This document shows, piece after piece, positions 1-8,713 of a DNA stretch of 64,000 bases. The notes under the pieces are model-generated. The model had not been told where the DNA came from, did not search any database, and saw nothing but the letters and a program-made list of their open reading frames with translations. The stretch is taken from contig OZ252214.1 in the NCBI GenBank assembly GCA_965248935.1, positions 620,001 to 684,000 of the forward strand. Direction: 5' to 3'. Position numbers and translations under genes: made by a program. Each line of letters starts with the position of its first letter. Position 1 is the stretch's first letter. The stretch comes from G032773895 sp965248935. GTDB lineage: Bacteria; Pseudomonadota; Gammaproteobacteria; Pseudomonadales; Cellvibrionaceae.

Positions 1-557
1 CAGAATTGCTCCTGCGTATAACGACAAGCCTTTCTTTTGGTTGCCTTAACGATAATATCTTGCCTTGGGATAATTTCGGATTTATCCGTTAACAAATTCA
101 AAAAATCTTCAGCAAATCTATCCGGCTCTCTTAGGCAGTCCGCCATCAAACCGAGTACTGTGGGCCATTCAACAATAGGTATTTCTTCCATTGAACCCGC
201 TAGTACTAGCCGGTCAACCATTTCTGGATGATGCTTGGCAAGCTCTAACGCGATGGGTGTCGCGTAACTACACGAAACTAAATTTACCGATTTGCCAATA
301 TAGGTGCCAATAAACTCAGCTAAATACTCGGCGAGAAATGAAATACTATACGAAGGATGTAAAGGATTTGTCATTCCTGTGCCGGGTAATTCAACGGCCC
401 AATAGTCATATGACTTTGAAAACCCGATATTAAAGTCTTTAATTGTTTCAATTTCTTGTAAATTTCCAGGAATAAATACAAGTGATTCTGCGGTATTGCT
501 AATATGCATGTATCTTGCCTCATGACTTTGAAGCGAAATTTTATTAACATTACTCAT
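1..557 (-). CDS. alpha/beta hydrolase, 3' end outside window
   Basis: An open frame begins at an ATG (complement of 555-557) and runs without a stop off the left edge, giving 185 residues. The N-terminal half has the layout of an alpha/beta-hydrolase: a strand around VFIPG (27-31), an ELPGTG loop (56-61) and a nucleophile elbow S-C-S-Y-A with likely nucleophile Ser97, followed by LVLAG (117-121). The elbow departs from the usual GxSxG. The catalytic Asp and His would lie beyond the window. Substrate cannot be told; esterases, thioesterases and MenH-like enzymes share this shape. It is divergent from the gene at 592 with only about 34 bases between starts. Confidence 0.72.
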   Translation of the reverse strand, partial: MSNVNKISLQSHEARYMHISNTAESLVFIPGNLQEIETIKDFNIGFSKSYDYWAVELPGTGMTNPLHPSYSISFLAEYLAEFIGTYIGKSVNLVSCSYATPIALELAKHHPEMVDRLVLAGSMEEIPIVEWPTVLGLMADCLREPDRFAEDFLNLLTDKSEIIPRQDIIVKATKRKACRYTQEQF

Positions 558-591
558 TTTTAACTCCTACAGCGATATATGGTTAATTTTG

Positions 592-1476
592 ATGCCAACG
601 ACGTCAGCAAGTAAAACTTTACACATTCCCACTCAAAGTGAAATGGACTACATTAATGTTTATCAAAATGTATTTAACCAAGAATGTGCAGTAGCCATAA
701 AATGGATATATAGAATTCAAAAATGGAAGCCGTCGATAATTGAAAAAAGAATTCCCGGTGTAAAAGCATCCGTATGGAGCGCATACGGACAAAGAGGTTA
801 TACAAGCTCTCGCTCATTACATATTTGTGCTGCCTTATCCTGGCTGACTCAGATAACAATGTCAGCGCTGTACTACGGCAATAATATTGAGAAATTTTGG
901 TCTGTTGTTGATATAGATGTTATTGAATGTATAGTCTATTCAGGTCTTTTACCGGGAAGTCATTTCGAGTACCTTGTTAAGCAGTTACTCTTCAAAGCCC
1001 ACCAAAAAGGCTATGACAACATTGAAAATACACACGCAAAACTAGAGGAGTTATCTGCATATAAGGACGAAGATTTCTTAATGCCTGATGTTCTCGATAT
1101 GGACTCTTTCAAAGCGGACTACTATCAGTCTATAGCTAAAGCACTTTACAATTTCCGTATAGAAAACAACCTTTCCGAAGAGATCATGGCGTACGTATTA
1201 AACGTACCCGTTGGGAAATACAGTTCTTTTGAGGCGCCAGAAAAAACCACGACTATTCCCCTTCATCTTGCGATGAGGTTAAAGGTGGCTTTCAAGATAG
1301 AAAATACTGTCCCCTTCACGTCTAACATGACCAAGTACAAACAGTTCAATTGCGCCCGAACAATACAACAAAAACGTGAAACGGTGATAATAGAACTTAT
1401 GAGTAATTTGGATCGTGGACTGCGCGTAAAACTGACCGAACTCGCACTTAATGTCATGCAATTCCACCTTTTTTAA
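592..1476 (+). CDS. hypothetical protein with possible C-terminal HTH
   Basis: The product is 294 residues from the ATG at 592; a TTG at 589 and an in-frame ATG at 643 are other possible starts, and no clear ribosome site decides. I do not recognise the family. The region around residues 190-230 (SEEIMAYVLNVPVGKYSSFE, then IPLHLAMRLKVAF) resembles the recognition-helix part of XRE-type DNA-binding domains, where a Y/FESG-like turn is followed by IPLxLALRL. The N-terminal part is rich in aromatic residues and has no signal peptide or clear membrane segment. A regulator acting on itself or on the divergent hydrolase is a guess from position only. Confidence 0.55.
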   Translation: MPTTSASKTLHIPTQSEMDYINVYQNVFNQECAVAIKWIYRIQKWKPSIIEKRIPGVKASVWSAYGQRGYTSSRSLHICAALSWLTQITMSALYYGNNIEKFWSVVDIDVIECIVYSGLLPGSHFEYLVKQLLFKAHQKGYDNIENTHAKLEELSAYKDEDFLMPDVLDMDSFKADYYQSIAKALYNFRIENNLSEEIMAYVLNVPVGKYSSFEAPEKTTTIPLHLAMRLKVAFKIENTVPFTSNMTKYKQFNCARTIQQKRETVIIELMSNLDRGLRVKLTELALNVMQFHLF

Positions 1477-1568
1477 GACTGATCAGAGTTTAAATCTCAA
1501 AACACCTATTAACCGCACTAGACCAACCAATATTATCCCCCATAATAATTGCGTATTTAGATTTCGAT

Positions 1569-1603
1569 TTGGCGCATTTATTTTTTTCAATTATTTGCGC
1601 CAA
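1569..1603. repeat. inverted repeat TTGGCGCA/TGCGCCAA
   Basis: Perfect 8-base arms (1569-1576 and 1596-1603) enclose 19 AT-rich bases. It lies in the 348-base gap between the genes ending at 1476 and starting at 1825, which holds no other gene I can support. It could be an operator or a weak terminator of the gene upstream. Confidence 0.4.
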
Positions 1604-1638
1604 CAATAAAATGAATCAAGTCTTTCTATATTTTGCGG

Positions 1639-1680
1639 AATGGCGCACACACCTCAGCACGCCAGCCCTCGCGCCATTTT
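1639..1680 (+). terminator. possible terminator hairpin AATGGCGC/GCGCCATT
   Basis: Perfect 8-base arms (1639-1646 and 1671-1678) around a 24-base loop run into TTTT. It shares the GGCGC core with the inverted repeat 36 bases upstream. The loop is long and the T-run short, so a terminator is only one reading. Confidence 0.3.
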
Positions 1681-1824
1681 AACTGGCTTCTAATTAAGAT
1701 AACAAATTATTGAGCTATATTATTAATAAAGAACAAATTGACCACCACACACCCAAATCTTGGAATAGTATTTACGTGGCTGGGATTATAAAACTTACCA
1801 TTAATAGACATAAAACTAATACCA

Positions 1825-2088
1825 ATGAAATCTAATAGCGAAGTTTTTTTATTTTTTGACGAAGCGTGTTATGAAACCTTGATTGAAGCGTTTCATTCGG
1901 GCAAACCAATTGAAAATATTGAAGAAGAAATTGATTCTATTATTTTTGCATTTTCAAAAAATATTAAAACAAAAAAAGAAGAAACGTTTTTTGGTCCACT
2001 TGATTCGGCTCTTAGGTTAAGAGCTAACACTATTTTAGGAAAACTAAGTTATCTTGCTTTTGATGGTGGCATTCAACCCCTACATTAA
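1825..2088 (+). CDS. small hypothetical protein
   Basis: An 87-residue frame starting MKSNSEVFLFFDEACYETL. It is acidic and helical in appearance (IENIEEEIDSII, then a lysine-rich stretch KNIKTKKEE). There is no signal peptide or recognisable motif, and no clear ribosome site. It sits alone between the IS-disrupted receptor and the regulator-like gene. It may be real or a chance frame. Confidence 0.35.
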   Translation: MKSNSEVFLFFDEACYETLIEAFHSGKPIENIEEEIDSIIFAFSKNIKTKKEETFFGPLDSALRLRANTILGKLSYLAFDGGIQPLH

Positions 2089-2268
2089 AAACAATACACA
2101 TCAAGAATATCAATTGAATTAGTCGAGATCAGAAAAAATATGGGATAATGAAATAAAAAACGATAAGCGCTTTATTTTTAATTAACGTTAAAAACACCAA
2201 TACAATGAACCTGTATAACTTCTTCCAAAAATAGGCCGAGCGTAATAATAATTTGTCTCGGGCTCTGC

Positions 2269-2850
2269 AAGCCCTCGTTTCGCCAACCTATCAGAAAAAT
2301 CAAACGCTCGGTATTCGATTCCACGATCTGTATGAAATAGTAGCCCCTTGGGTGGCGTTCTATTTCGTAGTGCTTGCTTAAATGCGCTCCAAGTCAATTT
2401 CGCATTTCGTTTGTCACTCAAAGACCAACCGACAATTCGTCGACTACATTTATCCATGACTACTGCTAGATAACGCCATTCATCGTTAACCTTTAAATAC
2501 GTAACATCACCCACCCAAACTTTATTTACTTCGCCCGCCAATACATTGAGTTCTCGGTTTGGGACCGATGCGATAAAATTCATTAGCCCTGGTCTTGCCC
2601 TGTAAATGCTCGACCGCCTCGATTTAAGCCCATTTTCGCGCATTATTCGGGCTACCCTTTTCTTTGCGATACGAAATCCTTTTTTCCGTAACGCCATCGT
2701 TATCTTAGGGCTCCCGTATGCTTGTCCACTACTTTTATAAACTGCCAATATCTCTTCATATAGAGATTCGTCATCGTAACTGCGTTGACTCTTACCCCGG
2801 CGCTTCCATGAATAGTAGCTCTCCCTTTTAATGTCATACACTGAGCACAT
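2269..2850 (-). pseudogene. IS3 transposase orfB, C-terminus lost
   Basis: This is the rve/DDE integrase half of an IS3 transposase, with an N-terminal HTH_21-like part (YGSPKITMALRKKG) and a catalytic core. Asp in WVGDVTYL and Asp in FHTDRGIEY are the first two DDE residues. The third (Glu, expected about 35 residues later) and the C-terminal helices are gone; after LAKRG the reading frame continues by chance into the end of the TonB receptor. In an intact element this frame is normally expressed as a fusion with orfA by -1 frameshifting. Confidence 0.85.
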
Positions 2851-2878
2851 AATCTTTAGATCGTAGTGTTCCCTATGA

Positions 2879-3211
2879 TCATCTATGAATGCGTAGATTT
2901 CTTTTTTGTTCTAAAGAGAATTGGATGGCTTTTTTTAAAAGGTCATGCTCCTGCTTTAGCAGGTTATGCTCGCGCTCGATTTTTTTTAATCGCTTAAGTT
3001 CTGTGCGCATCTTAGGGTCAATATTAATGTCTTTCTTGCTTGTCATGAGATTACCGTTTCTAGTCTCCATACACCAACGGTAAAGCATTACTGGATGAAT
3101 ACAAAGCTCTTCCGCTACATCGGCGGCCTTCACTCCCTTTATCTTTGTGAGAGCTACAGCCGTTGCTTTAAATTGATCGTCATAAAAATTATAGTGTTTT
3201 CTTCGTGCCAT
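2879..3211 (-). CDS. IS3 transposase orfA
   Basis: 110 residues, the usual size for an IS3 orfA. The N-terminal half is an HTH_Tnp_1 domain (FKATAVALTKIKG, AADVAEELCIHPVMLYRW) and the second half a leucine-zipper-like coiled coil (LKRLKKIEREHNLLKQEHDLLKKAI). It would provide DNA binding and multimerisation for the OrfAB transposase. It appears intact, but without a full orfB it can only act as a regulator, if at all. Confidence 0.85.
   Translation of the reverse strand: MARRKHYNFYDDQFKATAVALTKIKGVKAADVAEELCIHPVMLYRWCMETRNGNLMTSKKDINIDPKMRTELKRLKKIEREHNLLKQEHDLLKKAIQFSLEQKRNLRIHR
2901..2907 (-). promoter_or_regulatory. A6G slippery heptamer for orfA/orfB frameshifting
   Basis: On the minus strand AAAAAAG occurs near the end of orfA. 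A -1 shift there enters a frame reading KKEIYAFIDDHREHYDLK that joins the annotated orfB. A6G is the classic IS3 shift site. Confidence 0.6.
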
Positions 3212-3214
3212 TTG

Positions 3215-3243
3215 ACACCTCCAGTTTAGTTATATGGAGGTGT
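3215..3243. repeat. subterminal hairpin of the IS3 element
   Basis: Perfect 9-base arms ACACCTCCA and TGGAGGTGT separated by 11 bases, between the IS tip and the orfA start. Positioned to sequester the orfA ribosome site in read-through transcripts, a known strategy of insertion sequences. Confidence 0.6.
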
Positions 3244-6001
3244 GTGCATTATCGGGTCAGATCTCCTGTCAAACCAACCTCGTTTGTTAGGTTGGTCACC
3301 TTCATTCCAAGCTTAAAGTTAGATGTCGGATTATAGTGTATGCCAGCATCATAGGTGGTATAACTCGGTAATTTAAAATCGTTATTCCCATCGGCAAAAC
3401 GTTCGCCAATATGGTGAGCCATCAGAAATATTTCACCCCAATTAAATGTCAAAGAAGGGATAAGCCGTACTTGTGATCTAGGAGTACGTTTTATTTGGTT
3501 ACCATTTCGATTGCTAAACTGCTCGGGAAGATTGGTCATCTTCGGATTTTGAAGTACACCCGCTACCTCCAAAGTAAATAGCTCATGAGGTTGCCAAACC
3601 GCTTCGTACTCAACCCCAATAGTCTCTGTATCCATATTGACATTCGCGGCAACATTATTTACATCCGAAATATTTTTTTCCGTTAAATCGGTAAAAAGTG
3701 TTCTGAATAAGGTGGCAGACGCACCAAAACTATCACCAGAATATCGCGCACCAGCTTCAGTAAAGTTTAAATGACCCACTTTATTGAAAGTTGCATCCTC
3801 TCCCGTACCAATATTGAAACCATGCTCCATTAGGCGCGGCATCTCAAAAGCATCCGCATACCGACCAAAGAATGCAAAATCATCATTGAGCATATAGTTA
3901 AACCCGACAGACCAAGCAGACTCCGAATACGACTTTTCTTCAGAATAATAAACATCCGACGTAACATCCGCGTAATTGTTATCCGTATCACTACCGTTTT
4001 CATCAAAGGCACCGGCAATGGGTACACCTGCAATTGTGCCTGCGGCAGTTGAATCTAACGTTAAGCGTTCAAACCGAATTCCGCCATCAATACGCAGTTT
4101 ATCTGTAAGCTGAAACTCGTCGTTAATATACAAAGAGTGCGAAATGGATGTCCCAGAAGCATCGGCAGCACTCCAACCCGGCCCATGGGTTAGCATCTCA
4201 TTATCCGTTAATTGCCCCACTACTTGGTTATTGGTATCCACAGCAACAATATCCAAACACCGCGCATTGTCTCTTACATCTGTGAGGAACTGCCCTTCCC
4301 GCTGATCAACTGGTAACTTATCAGCATCCACATTGAGGTACATCCAACCCGTAGTCAGCGTATTACGTTCCGTTTCAAAACTGAATGCTAAATTATTTGC
4401 CACCTGACTTGCTTCAAACTGAGAGAAAAGCGGATAGTTAACAGTAACCAAGCCATTGCCATTCAGGTTATCCAAGTCAGTTAAGTATTCTCCGGTGCCA
4501 ACTACTTGATACCTTGCCTCAACGGCTCCGTCATCAGAAAATTGAGCGAGTATATCCTGCACATCACTTTGCTCCAATCGTTCAGCAGCGGTGGTACTTA
4601 GGAATGAATTATCCCAGTTCAGTAAAATATACATATCATTCTTAAACTTTGAATAACGGAAAGTATTACTCATACCCCAACCAGAACCCAAAGACCAATT
4701 CACTTTAAAACCAGCGCTACTAACCCTTGTATGCTGTCCATCATCAAAATCTCGGGTTATCGACGAGCCGTCTGCTTTCTTATATTCGATACGACGTAAA
4801 TCTGGCCCCATAAGCGTACCTGTTTGAGCATCCACACCTGTGAGAGACTCAGGGTTACTTTGGTTTGTAATTGGAATAGGTGAAAAGAATGTCGTATGAT
4901 CGTCTAAGTGTTTAAATGATAAGGTTAAATCACCATTGGTTAAATCACGCCTCAAATCTAAACGGATTTGCCCCCCATGATCAGCCTTAAAACCCATGTC
5001 ACGAACACCATCAGATTCCCGGTAAAAACCACCAATACCTATATTCCAGTTATCGCTAACAGCATCACTGTAATAAAAATCCGTACGGGCCAAACCATAG
5101 TCTGCTACTGAAAATTTTGCCTCTACCGTTTTTTCATCTGTTGGCTTTCGCGTAATAAAGTTAATTAACGCAGCAGGGCCATTAGTCGTAAAAATACCAC
5201 TTGTACCACCACGAATCGCCTCCATACGCTCCGTTGTTAAATCGGTTCGCTGGTAAAAATCGACCCAAACACCATCGTAAATAACAGGTAAACCATCTTC
5301 TTGAATACCGATATAACGAAAGCCCTCCCCCCCCCGCAAGCCCCGTGGAGCCACGTTATTATTGGTTTCACCACCAGAATCTTCCACCCAAAAACCAGGA
5401 ACGGTTTCCAACAAATCGGCTGTACCCAAGGGGGCTTCACGCTCCAATGCCTCTCTATCCAAAGTGGTTATCGACACTGAGGACTCCAACTTGGTTACAG
5501 TTGATGTTCCGGCTGTACCCGTTACAATAATTTCCTCCAGACCCATTAGGTTTTTTTGGTTTCACCGTCTTCTGCAAGCGCTAGGTTAGAGCACGCAACA
5601 ATTGAAGCGATGGCAGTACTTAATAATTTTTTTCGTCTCAATCGAAAATTAATCCCACTTTTGGGAAGTATTAATGTAGGGCTATTCATATTGCACTCCT
5701 GGTAATAAACTCTATTTTTATGGTTCGTTTCAGTTCAGCTTGTTTTTTATCACAATATTTTTGTGCTGAATTTGAGGGATTACTCTTATAACGATTTCGC
5801 TGCCAAAATTGGGAATAAAAAAATAGGATAAGCAGCAAAATGTATTAGAGGAAAAATGCTGAAACGCCTTCCAACGTTTACCGAGTGTGATCGATTTCAA
5901 TGGGGATTGGATGATTGGGTTGGGTTGGCGCGCGATTACCGTAGGGTATTCGTTTTGTTGAGGTTCGCTCGATATGAATTGGGTGATGTTGGGGGGAGTT
6001 A

Positions 6002-6036
6002 TGTCGGAAGGCGGCTTCGCCTTTTCCGACCTACGT
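6002..6036 (-). repeat. REP-like palindrome with GTAG head
   Basis: On the minus strand GTAG is followed directly by GTCGGAAAAGGCG, a 4-base loop, and CGCCTTCCGAC, pairing with a two-base bulge. A GTAG or GTGG tetranucleotide 5' of a GC-rich imperfect palindrome is the signature of REP sequences mobilised by REP-associated tyrosine transposases. Such a transposase is encoded 1.4 kb away at 7407-8387. Only one copy was seen in the window. Confidence 0.65.
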
Positions 6037-6290
6037 ATCTGGATGACCTTTTAGCGAAACAAGTATTTCATTTTCCGATTTCTGAAGTCTAGCGTTAACC
6101 TCCAACAAACTTTCGTCCGTAGACACCGCTATACCAAAAGCATAAAACCCAGAGGCACAATAGAGAGTATGCGTACAAGGATTCTTGTTTCAGCTCTCCC
6201 TTAACGCTTTCATATTTGTTAATATTAAGCCATTGGCGATAGCTGTTGAAAGCTCACCTTTTACTTTCAATATATCCATGGCTTTCTATT

Positions 6291-6375
6291 CATAACGCCG
6301 CTATATTGCTGAAATTTCGTTCAAAGCTTAAAAAATAGGCTCTGTTCAAAAATCCAGCAATACAGCGTTGTTATG
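6291..6375. repeat. long imperfect inverted repeat downstream of the cold-shock gene
   Basis: Two 21-base arms (6291-6311 and 6355-6375) match at 18 of 21 positions as inverted repeats, around a 43-base loop. It lies just past the 3' end of the cold-shock gene. It could be a transcript-end structure or the ends of a tiny mobile element. Confidence 0.5.
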
Positions 6376-6391
6376 TACTTTCTTCGTACGA

Positions 6392-6598
6392 CTACGACGG
6401 ACGAACGTTGTTTGCGCACGGACCTTTCTGACCCTGACCCACTTCGAATTCAACGACCTGACCGTCATTCAATGTTGCGTATCCGCCTCCTGCTTGAATT
6501 TCTGAATGATGAACAAATAGATCTTTACTACCGTCTTCTGGAGTAATAAAACCGAAGCCTTTATCGGCATTAAACCACTTTACTGTACCTTTACTCAT
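6392..6598 (-). CDS. cold-shock domain protein (CspA family)
   Basis: 68 residues forming a single five-stranded OB-fold cold-shock domain that binds single-stranded RNA/DNA and melts secondary structure. MSKGTVKWFN opens it; RNP1 is KGFGFI and RNP2 is LFVHHSEI. The start is set at the ATG that begins this family's normal N-terminus; upstream in-frame codons to 6652 are leader. AAAGAG lies seven bases before it. The leader between here and the next gene could hold a thermosensing 5' UTR but I see no defined cold-box. Which paralog of the family this is cannot be told. Confidence 0.93.
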   Translation of the reverse strand: MSKGTVKWFNADKGFGFITPEDGSKDLFVHHSEIQAGGGYATLNDGQVVEFEVGQGQKGPCANNVRPS

Positions 6599-6843
6599 AC
6601 TTGTGCTCTTTATTTTTGGTGAAGAATGATTTTCTGCTTTTGTTATCACCATTACAAAAACAGACCTGGAATCAACTTATGTATATATCATCGCAACCTA
6701 TCAGAAAAACCTACTGAAAAACAAAGCACAGTAGGGCTGCGATAATAATTTCTTCAGTTTACCACTAAACTAGAACTAAGCCGATGCTTTATTTCTCTCA
6801 ATGGCATTGCTTTGCTATATACTCAGGCAGCGTCATGATCTTC

Positions 6844-7338
6844 TCAAAATACGTCATGATGCTCATAAATAAAATACGAAAAGCACGTTTCTTTAAGTAG
6901 TTTATCTAATACGCCAGATGAAATAATCCGCTTAAATGCACTTTTTGATGCAAGCTTAAACTCATCGATGGACGTTTCCCAATGGCTTTCTTGCTCTGCG
7001 TCACTGAGAGTTGACACATACTCATCAAATTTTCGTATCTTTAGTCTCATTGGTTCCCAGAGAGCACCCCAAATATTACATTTAAGATTAAAATCAAAAT
7101 CTGGCCATTCTTGGCAACTCCATTCAATACAGTCTGGAATAGGTGCTCCATTGAAGTCATCCTCGTTACAATCGTCATAAGCAAGAGCGCACATATGAAA
7201 ATAACTTTCTTCAGCTAGTGTTTCGACTGCAAAAGCAAGATATACGTGGCCAGTATTTTCTTTTATATACTTTTCGATTGAAGGGATAGCGGCATTATAT
7301 AGCGCATTCTCGATTTCAATGATAGTAGGTTTCTTCAA
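6844..7338 (-). CDS. hypothetical protein, DUF4303-like
   Basis: 164 residues, apparently starting at TTG with GGA about eleven bases upstream. N-terminal helix, then a strand with HVYLAFAVETLA and a tryptophan-rich centre (IEWSCQEWPDFDFNLKC, WGALW). The pattern of aromatic residues around EWPDFDF resembles DUF4303-type proteins, which are often found near toxins or in mobile regions, but I am not certain of the family. Cytosolic, no signal peptide. Neighbours (cold-shock gene and REP-type transposase) give no functional clue. Confidence 0.55.
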   Translation of the reverse strand: MKKPTIIEIENALYNAAIPSIEKYIKENTGHVYLAFAVETLAEESYFHMCALAYDDCNEDDFNGAPIPDCIEWSCQEWPDFDFNLKCNIWGALWEPMRLKIRKFDEYVSTLSDAEQESHWETSIDEFKLASKSAFKRIISSGVLDKLLKETCFSYFIYEHHDVF

Positions 7339-7406
7339 TTCGAGCTTCCGCCAGCGATAAATTTATATATAACGCCAAATTAAACACCTGTTTGAAATTT
7401 TGATGG

Positions 7407-8387
7407 TCATTGAGAAGAATCAAATCTATCGGTAATAGCTTTTACCCTCGCCGTCAGCGTCTCACTGTCCTCCAGCTCTTTTTTCAACCTGAAAATCGCA
7501 TTGGATACGCCACCATAGTGGCTTAATGAGAAAGCTTGGGCGATGTCTGTTAGCCTATACCCCCCCACCTGCTGAGCAACATACATCGCCACACTACGAG
7601 CAACGTTTTTTGCTCCACGCCCTTTTTGTGACCGATAGACCTCCGAACTGTCGAGACAGTATTCGTTACACACAACACCGACTATTTCCTCTATCGATGG
7701 CTTTAAACTCTGCCTCTCGCCATATGAAAATTCATCCGCAAATTCCTTTGAAAAGACCTTGGCTTCAGCAATAAAATCTTCATCTCCTAGTATCGGACAA
7801 ATTCGCTCTTTAGCGTAAAACTCGTTAAGATCTTCCCTACCCCCATTTTCTTCTACAAATAGGCGATATTTCTTCTCAAACATTCTCTTGATGTTGAGCT
7901 GCCCGTAGACTTCATTTGTATAGAGCCACGGCTCAGGACTGGAACGATCACCGATATACTGTGGATAACTTGACCATTCGTAATCGGCTAAATCCTCCAC
8001 AAGATGAGCTTCCACTGGATTGCGATGTATATATCGACTCAAATGGAGCAAATATTCATCCGCGTCCACCAATATCGCTTTATAACGCCCTCGAAAAAGG
8101 CTCCCATCGGTCTTTTTTAGTTGATTATAACGTTGCGTATATACGCCGCTCACATGGCGCATAGCCCGTTGGAGGTTCCCCTCTGGCGTTTTCACCAATA
8201 GGTGATAGTGGTTTCCCATCAAACAATAAGCATGGATTTGAACACCAAATCGCTCATGAACTTCAGACAAAGTCTTTAAAAACGCCTCGCAATACTCATC
8301 TCCATGAAAAACCATTTGGCGGCCACGGCCACGATTCATTACATGGTAATAGGCATTTTCGTATTCTATTCGAAGCGGTCTACTCAT
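7407..8387 (-). CDS. REP-associated tyrosine transposase with DnaA-like C-terminal domain
   Basis: 326 residues from the ATG that gives MSRPLRIEYENAYYHVMNRG, the usual start of this family. The N-terminal domain (about 1-170) is a Y1/HUH single-strand transposase: His60 and His62 in MGNHYHLLV form the HUH motif and the tyrosine nucleophile is probably Tyr83 in SGVYTQRYNQ. Residues about 235-325 resemble DnaA domain IV (SVAMYVAQQVGGYRLTDIAQAF, then SHYGGVSNAIFRLKKEL, the DnaA-box-reading helix-turn-helix). Such proteins cut and join REP palindromes as single strands. The gene is intact; a REP-like hairpin lies at 6002-6036. Confidence 0.88.
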   Translation of the reverse strand: MSRPLRIEYENAYYHVMNRGRGRQMVFHGDEYCEAFLKTLSEVHERFGVQIHAYCLMGNHYHLLVKTPEGNLQRAMRHVSGVYTQRYNQLKKTDGSLFRGRYKAILVDADEYLLHLSRYIHRNPVEAHLVEDLADYEWSSYPQYIGDRSSPEPWLYTNEVYGQLNIKRMFEKKYRLFVEENGGREDLNEFYAKERICPILGDEDFIAEAKVFSKEFADEFSYGERQSLKPSIEEIVGVVCNEYCLDSSEVYRSQKGRGAKNVARSVAMYVAQQVGGYRLTDIAQAFSLSHYGGVSNAIFRLKKELEDSETLTARVKAITDRFDSSQ

Positions 8388-8713
8388 GCGATGGAGTGTA
8401 GACAATATAAATATTATTATCAATAGATTTGACCCCTAACCTTTACTTTTAGTCGTAATGTCGGTTTTGTTTACATCAAAATAGATTATTCGTCGAATAA
8501 TTTTACATAGATATTTTTTAACAAATATATATTCTTCATATTCGAGTTTTTGACAGTAAATCAGTTGTTTTCACACCAGTCGATGTATTAGTATTCTGTC
8601 GAACTTTTGGGTTCATCCAGGAAGACATACAAATAATCGCAGTAGCGTGATTTGTTTGCCTATGATTCATGATTGCCATTTCAGAAAAATCTATTTATAA
8701 AAGGACTATCTTC
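8388..8713. other. 325-base intergenic region upstream of PEP-CTERM gene 1
   Basis: AT-rich region between the divergent transposase and PEP-CTERM genes. It holds the GTCGAAT-N4-TTACA motif at 8492-8507 and the AAGGA ribosome site at about 8701-8705. No other gene seen. Confidence 0.6.
8492..8507 (+). promoter_or_regulatory. GTCGAAT-N4-TTACA motif upstream of PEP-CTERM gene 1
   Basis: GTCGAATAATTTTACA, 207 bases before the start codon. The same 16-base pattern occurs three times before the other PEP-CTERM gene (47598, 47745, 47776). The shared position relative to the only two PEP-CTERM genes here suggests a regulator-binding site; which regulator is unknown. Confidence 0.55.

Larger units (their letters stand above)
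2269..3259 (-). mobile_element. IS3-family element, 3' truncated
   Basis: Carries orfA and most of orfB of an IS3-type transposase. The 5' end is taken as TGACCCGATAATGCAC (complement of about 3244-3259), immediately after the receptor codons. The 3' end is missing: orfB breaks off after its second catalytic Asp and the sequence passes straight back into receptor coding sequence at about 2268. Because one terminus is lost, no inverted-repeat pair or target-site duplication can be shown. The element cannot transpose by itself. Confidence 0.85.
2188..5689 (-). pseudogene. TonB-dependent receptor, frameshifted and split by an IS3 remnant
   Basis: An outer-membrane beta-barrel receptor with a plug domain (GLEEIIVTG TonB-box-like start, plug about residues 20-150 of the intact frame). 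Most of it is one frame, 3249-5546. Two lesions are visible. First, a good ATG at 5687-5689, preceded by AGGAG, encodes a signal peptide ending SNLALAEDG, but a run of seven A (5551-5557) throws it out of frame with the mature protein; eight A would join them as ETKKNLMGLEEI. Second, the frame stops in IS3 sequence after NLTNEVGLTGD, and the missing barrel end resumes beyond the IS at 2188-2268 as AEPETNYYYARPIFGRSY, ending in Phe as barrels do. Ligand unknown. Near-certain loss of function unless the sequence contains errors. Confidence 0.85.
5690..6391. other. 700-base intergenic region without a supported gene
   Basis: Between the receptor start and the cold-shock gene. It contains the AGGAG site of the receptor (about 5693-5698), a REP-like hairpin (6002-6036) and a long imperfect inverted repeat (6291-6375). 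A 78-residue frame at 5856-6092 overlaps the REP and shows no protein-like features, so I do not call it. Confidence 0.6.

Noticed and set aside
5856..6092. 78-residue plus-strand frame
   Set aside because: It overlaps the REP-like palindrome, has no ribosome site and its composition (low-complexity Gly, Arg, Leu) does not look like a protein.
7350..7400. attC-like TATAACGCCAAATTAA, suggesting an integron cassette boundary
   Set aside because: No matching complementary end within 60-140 bases, and neighbouring genes do not have cassette layout.
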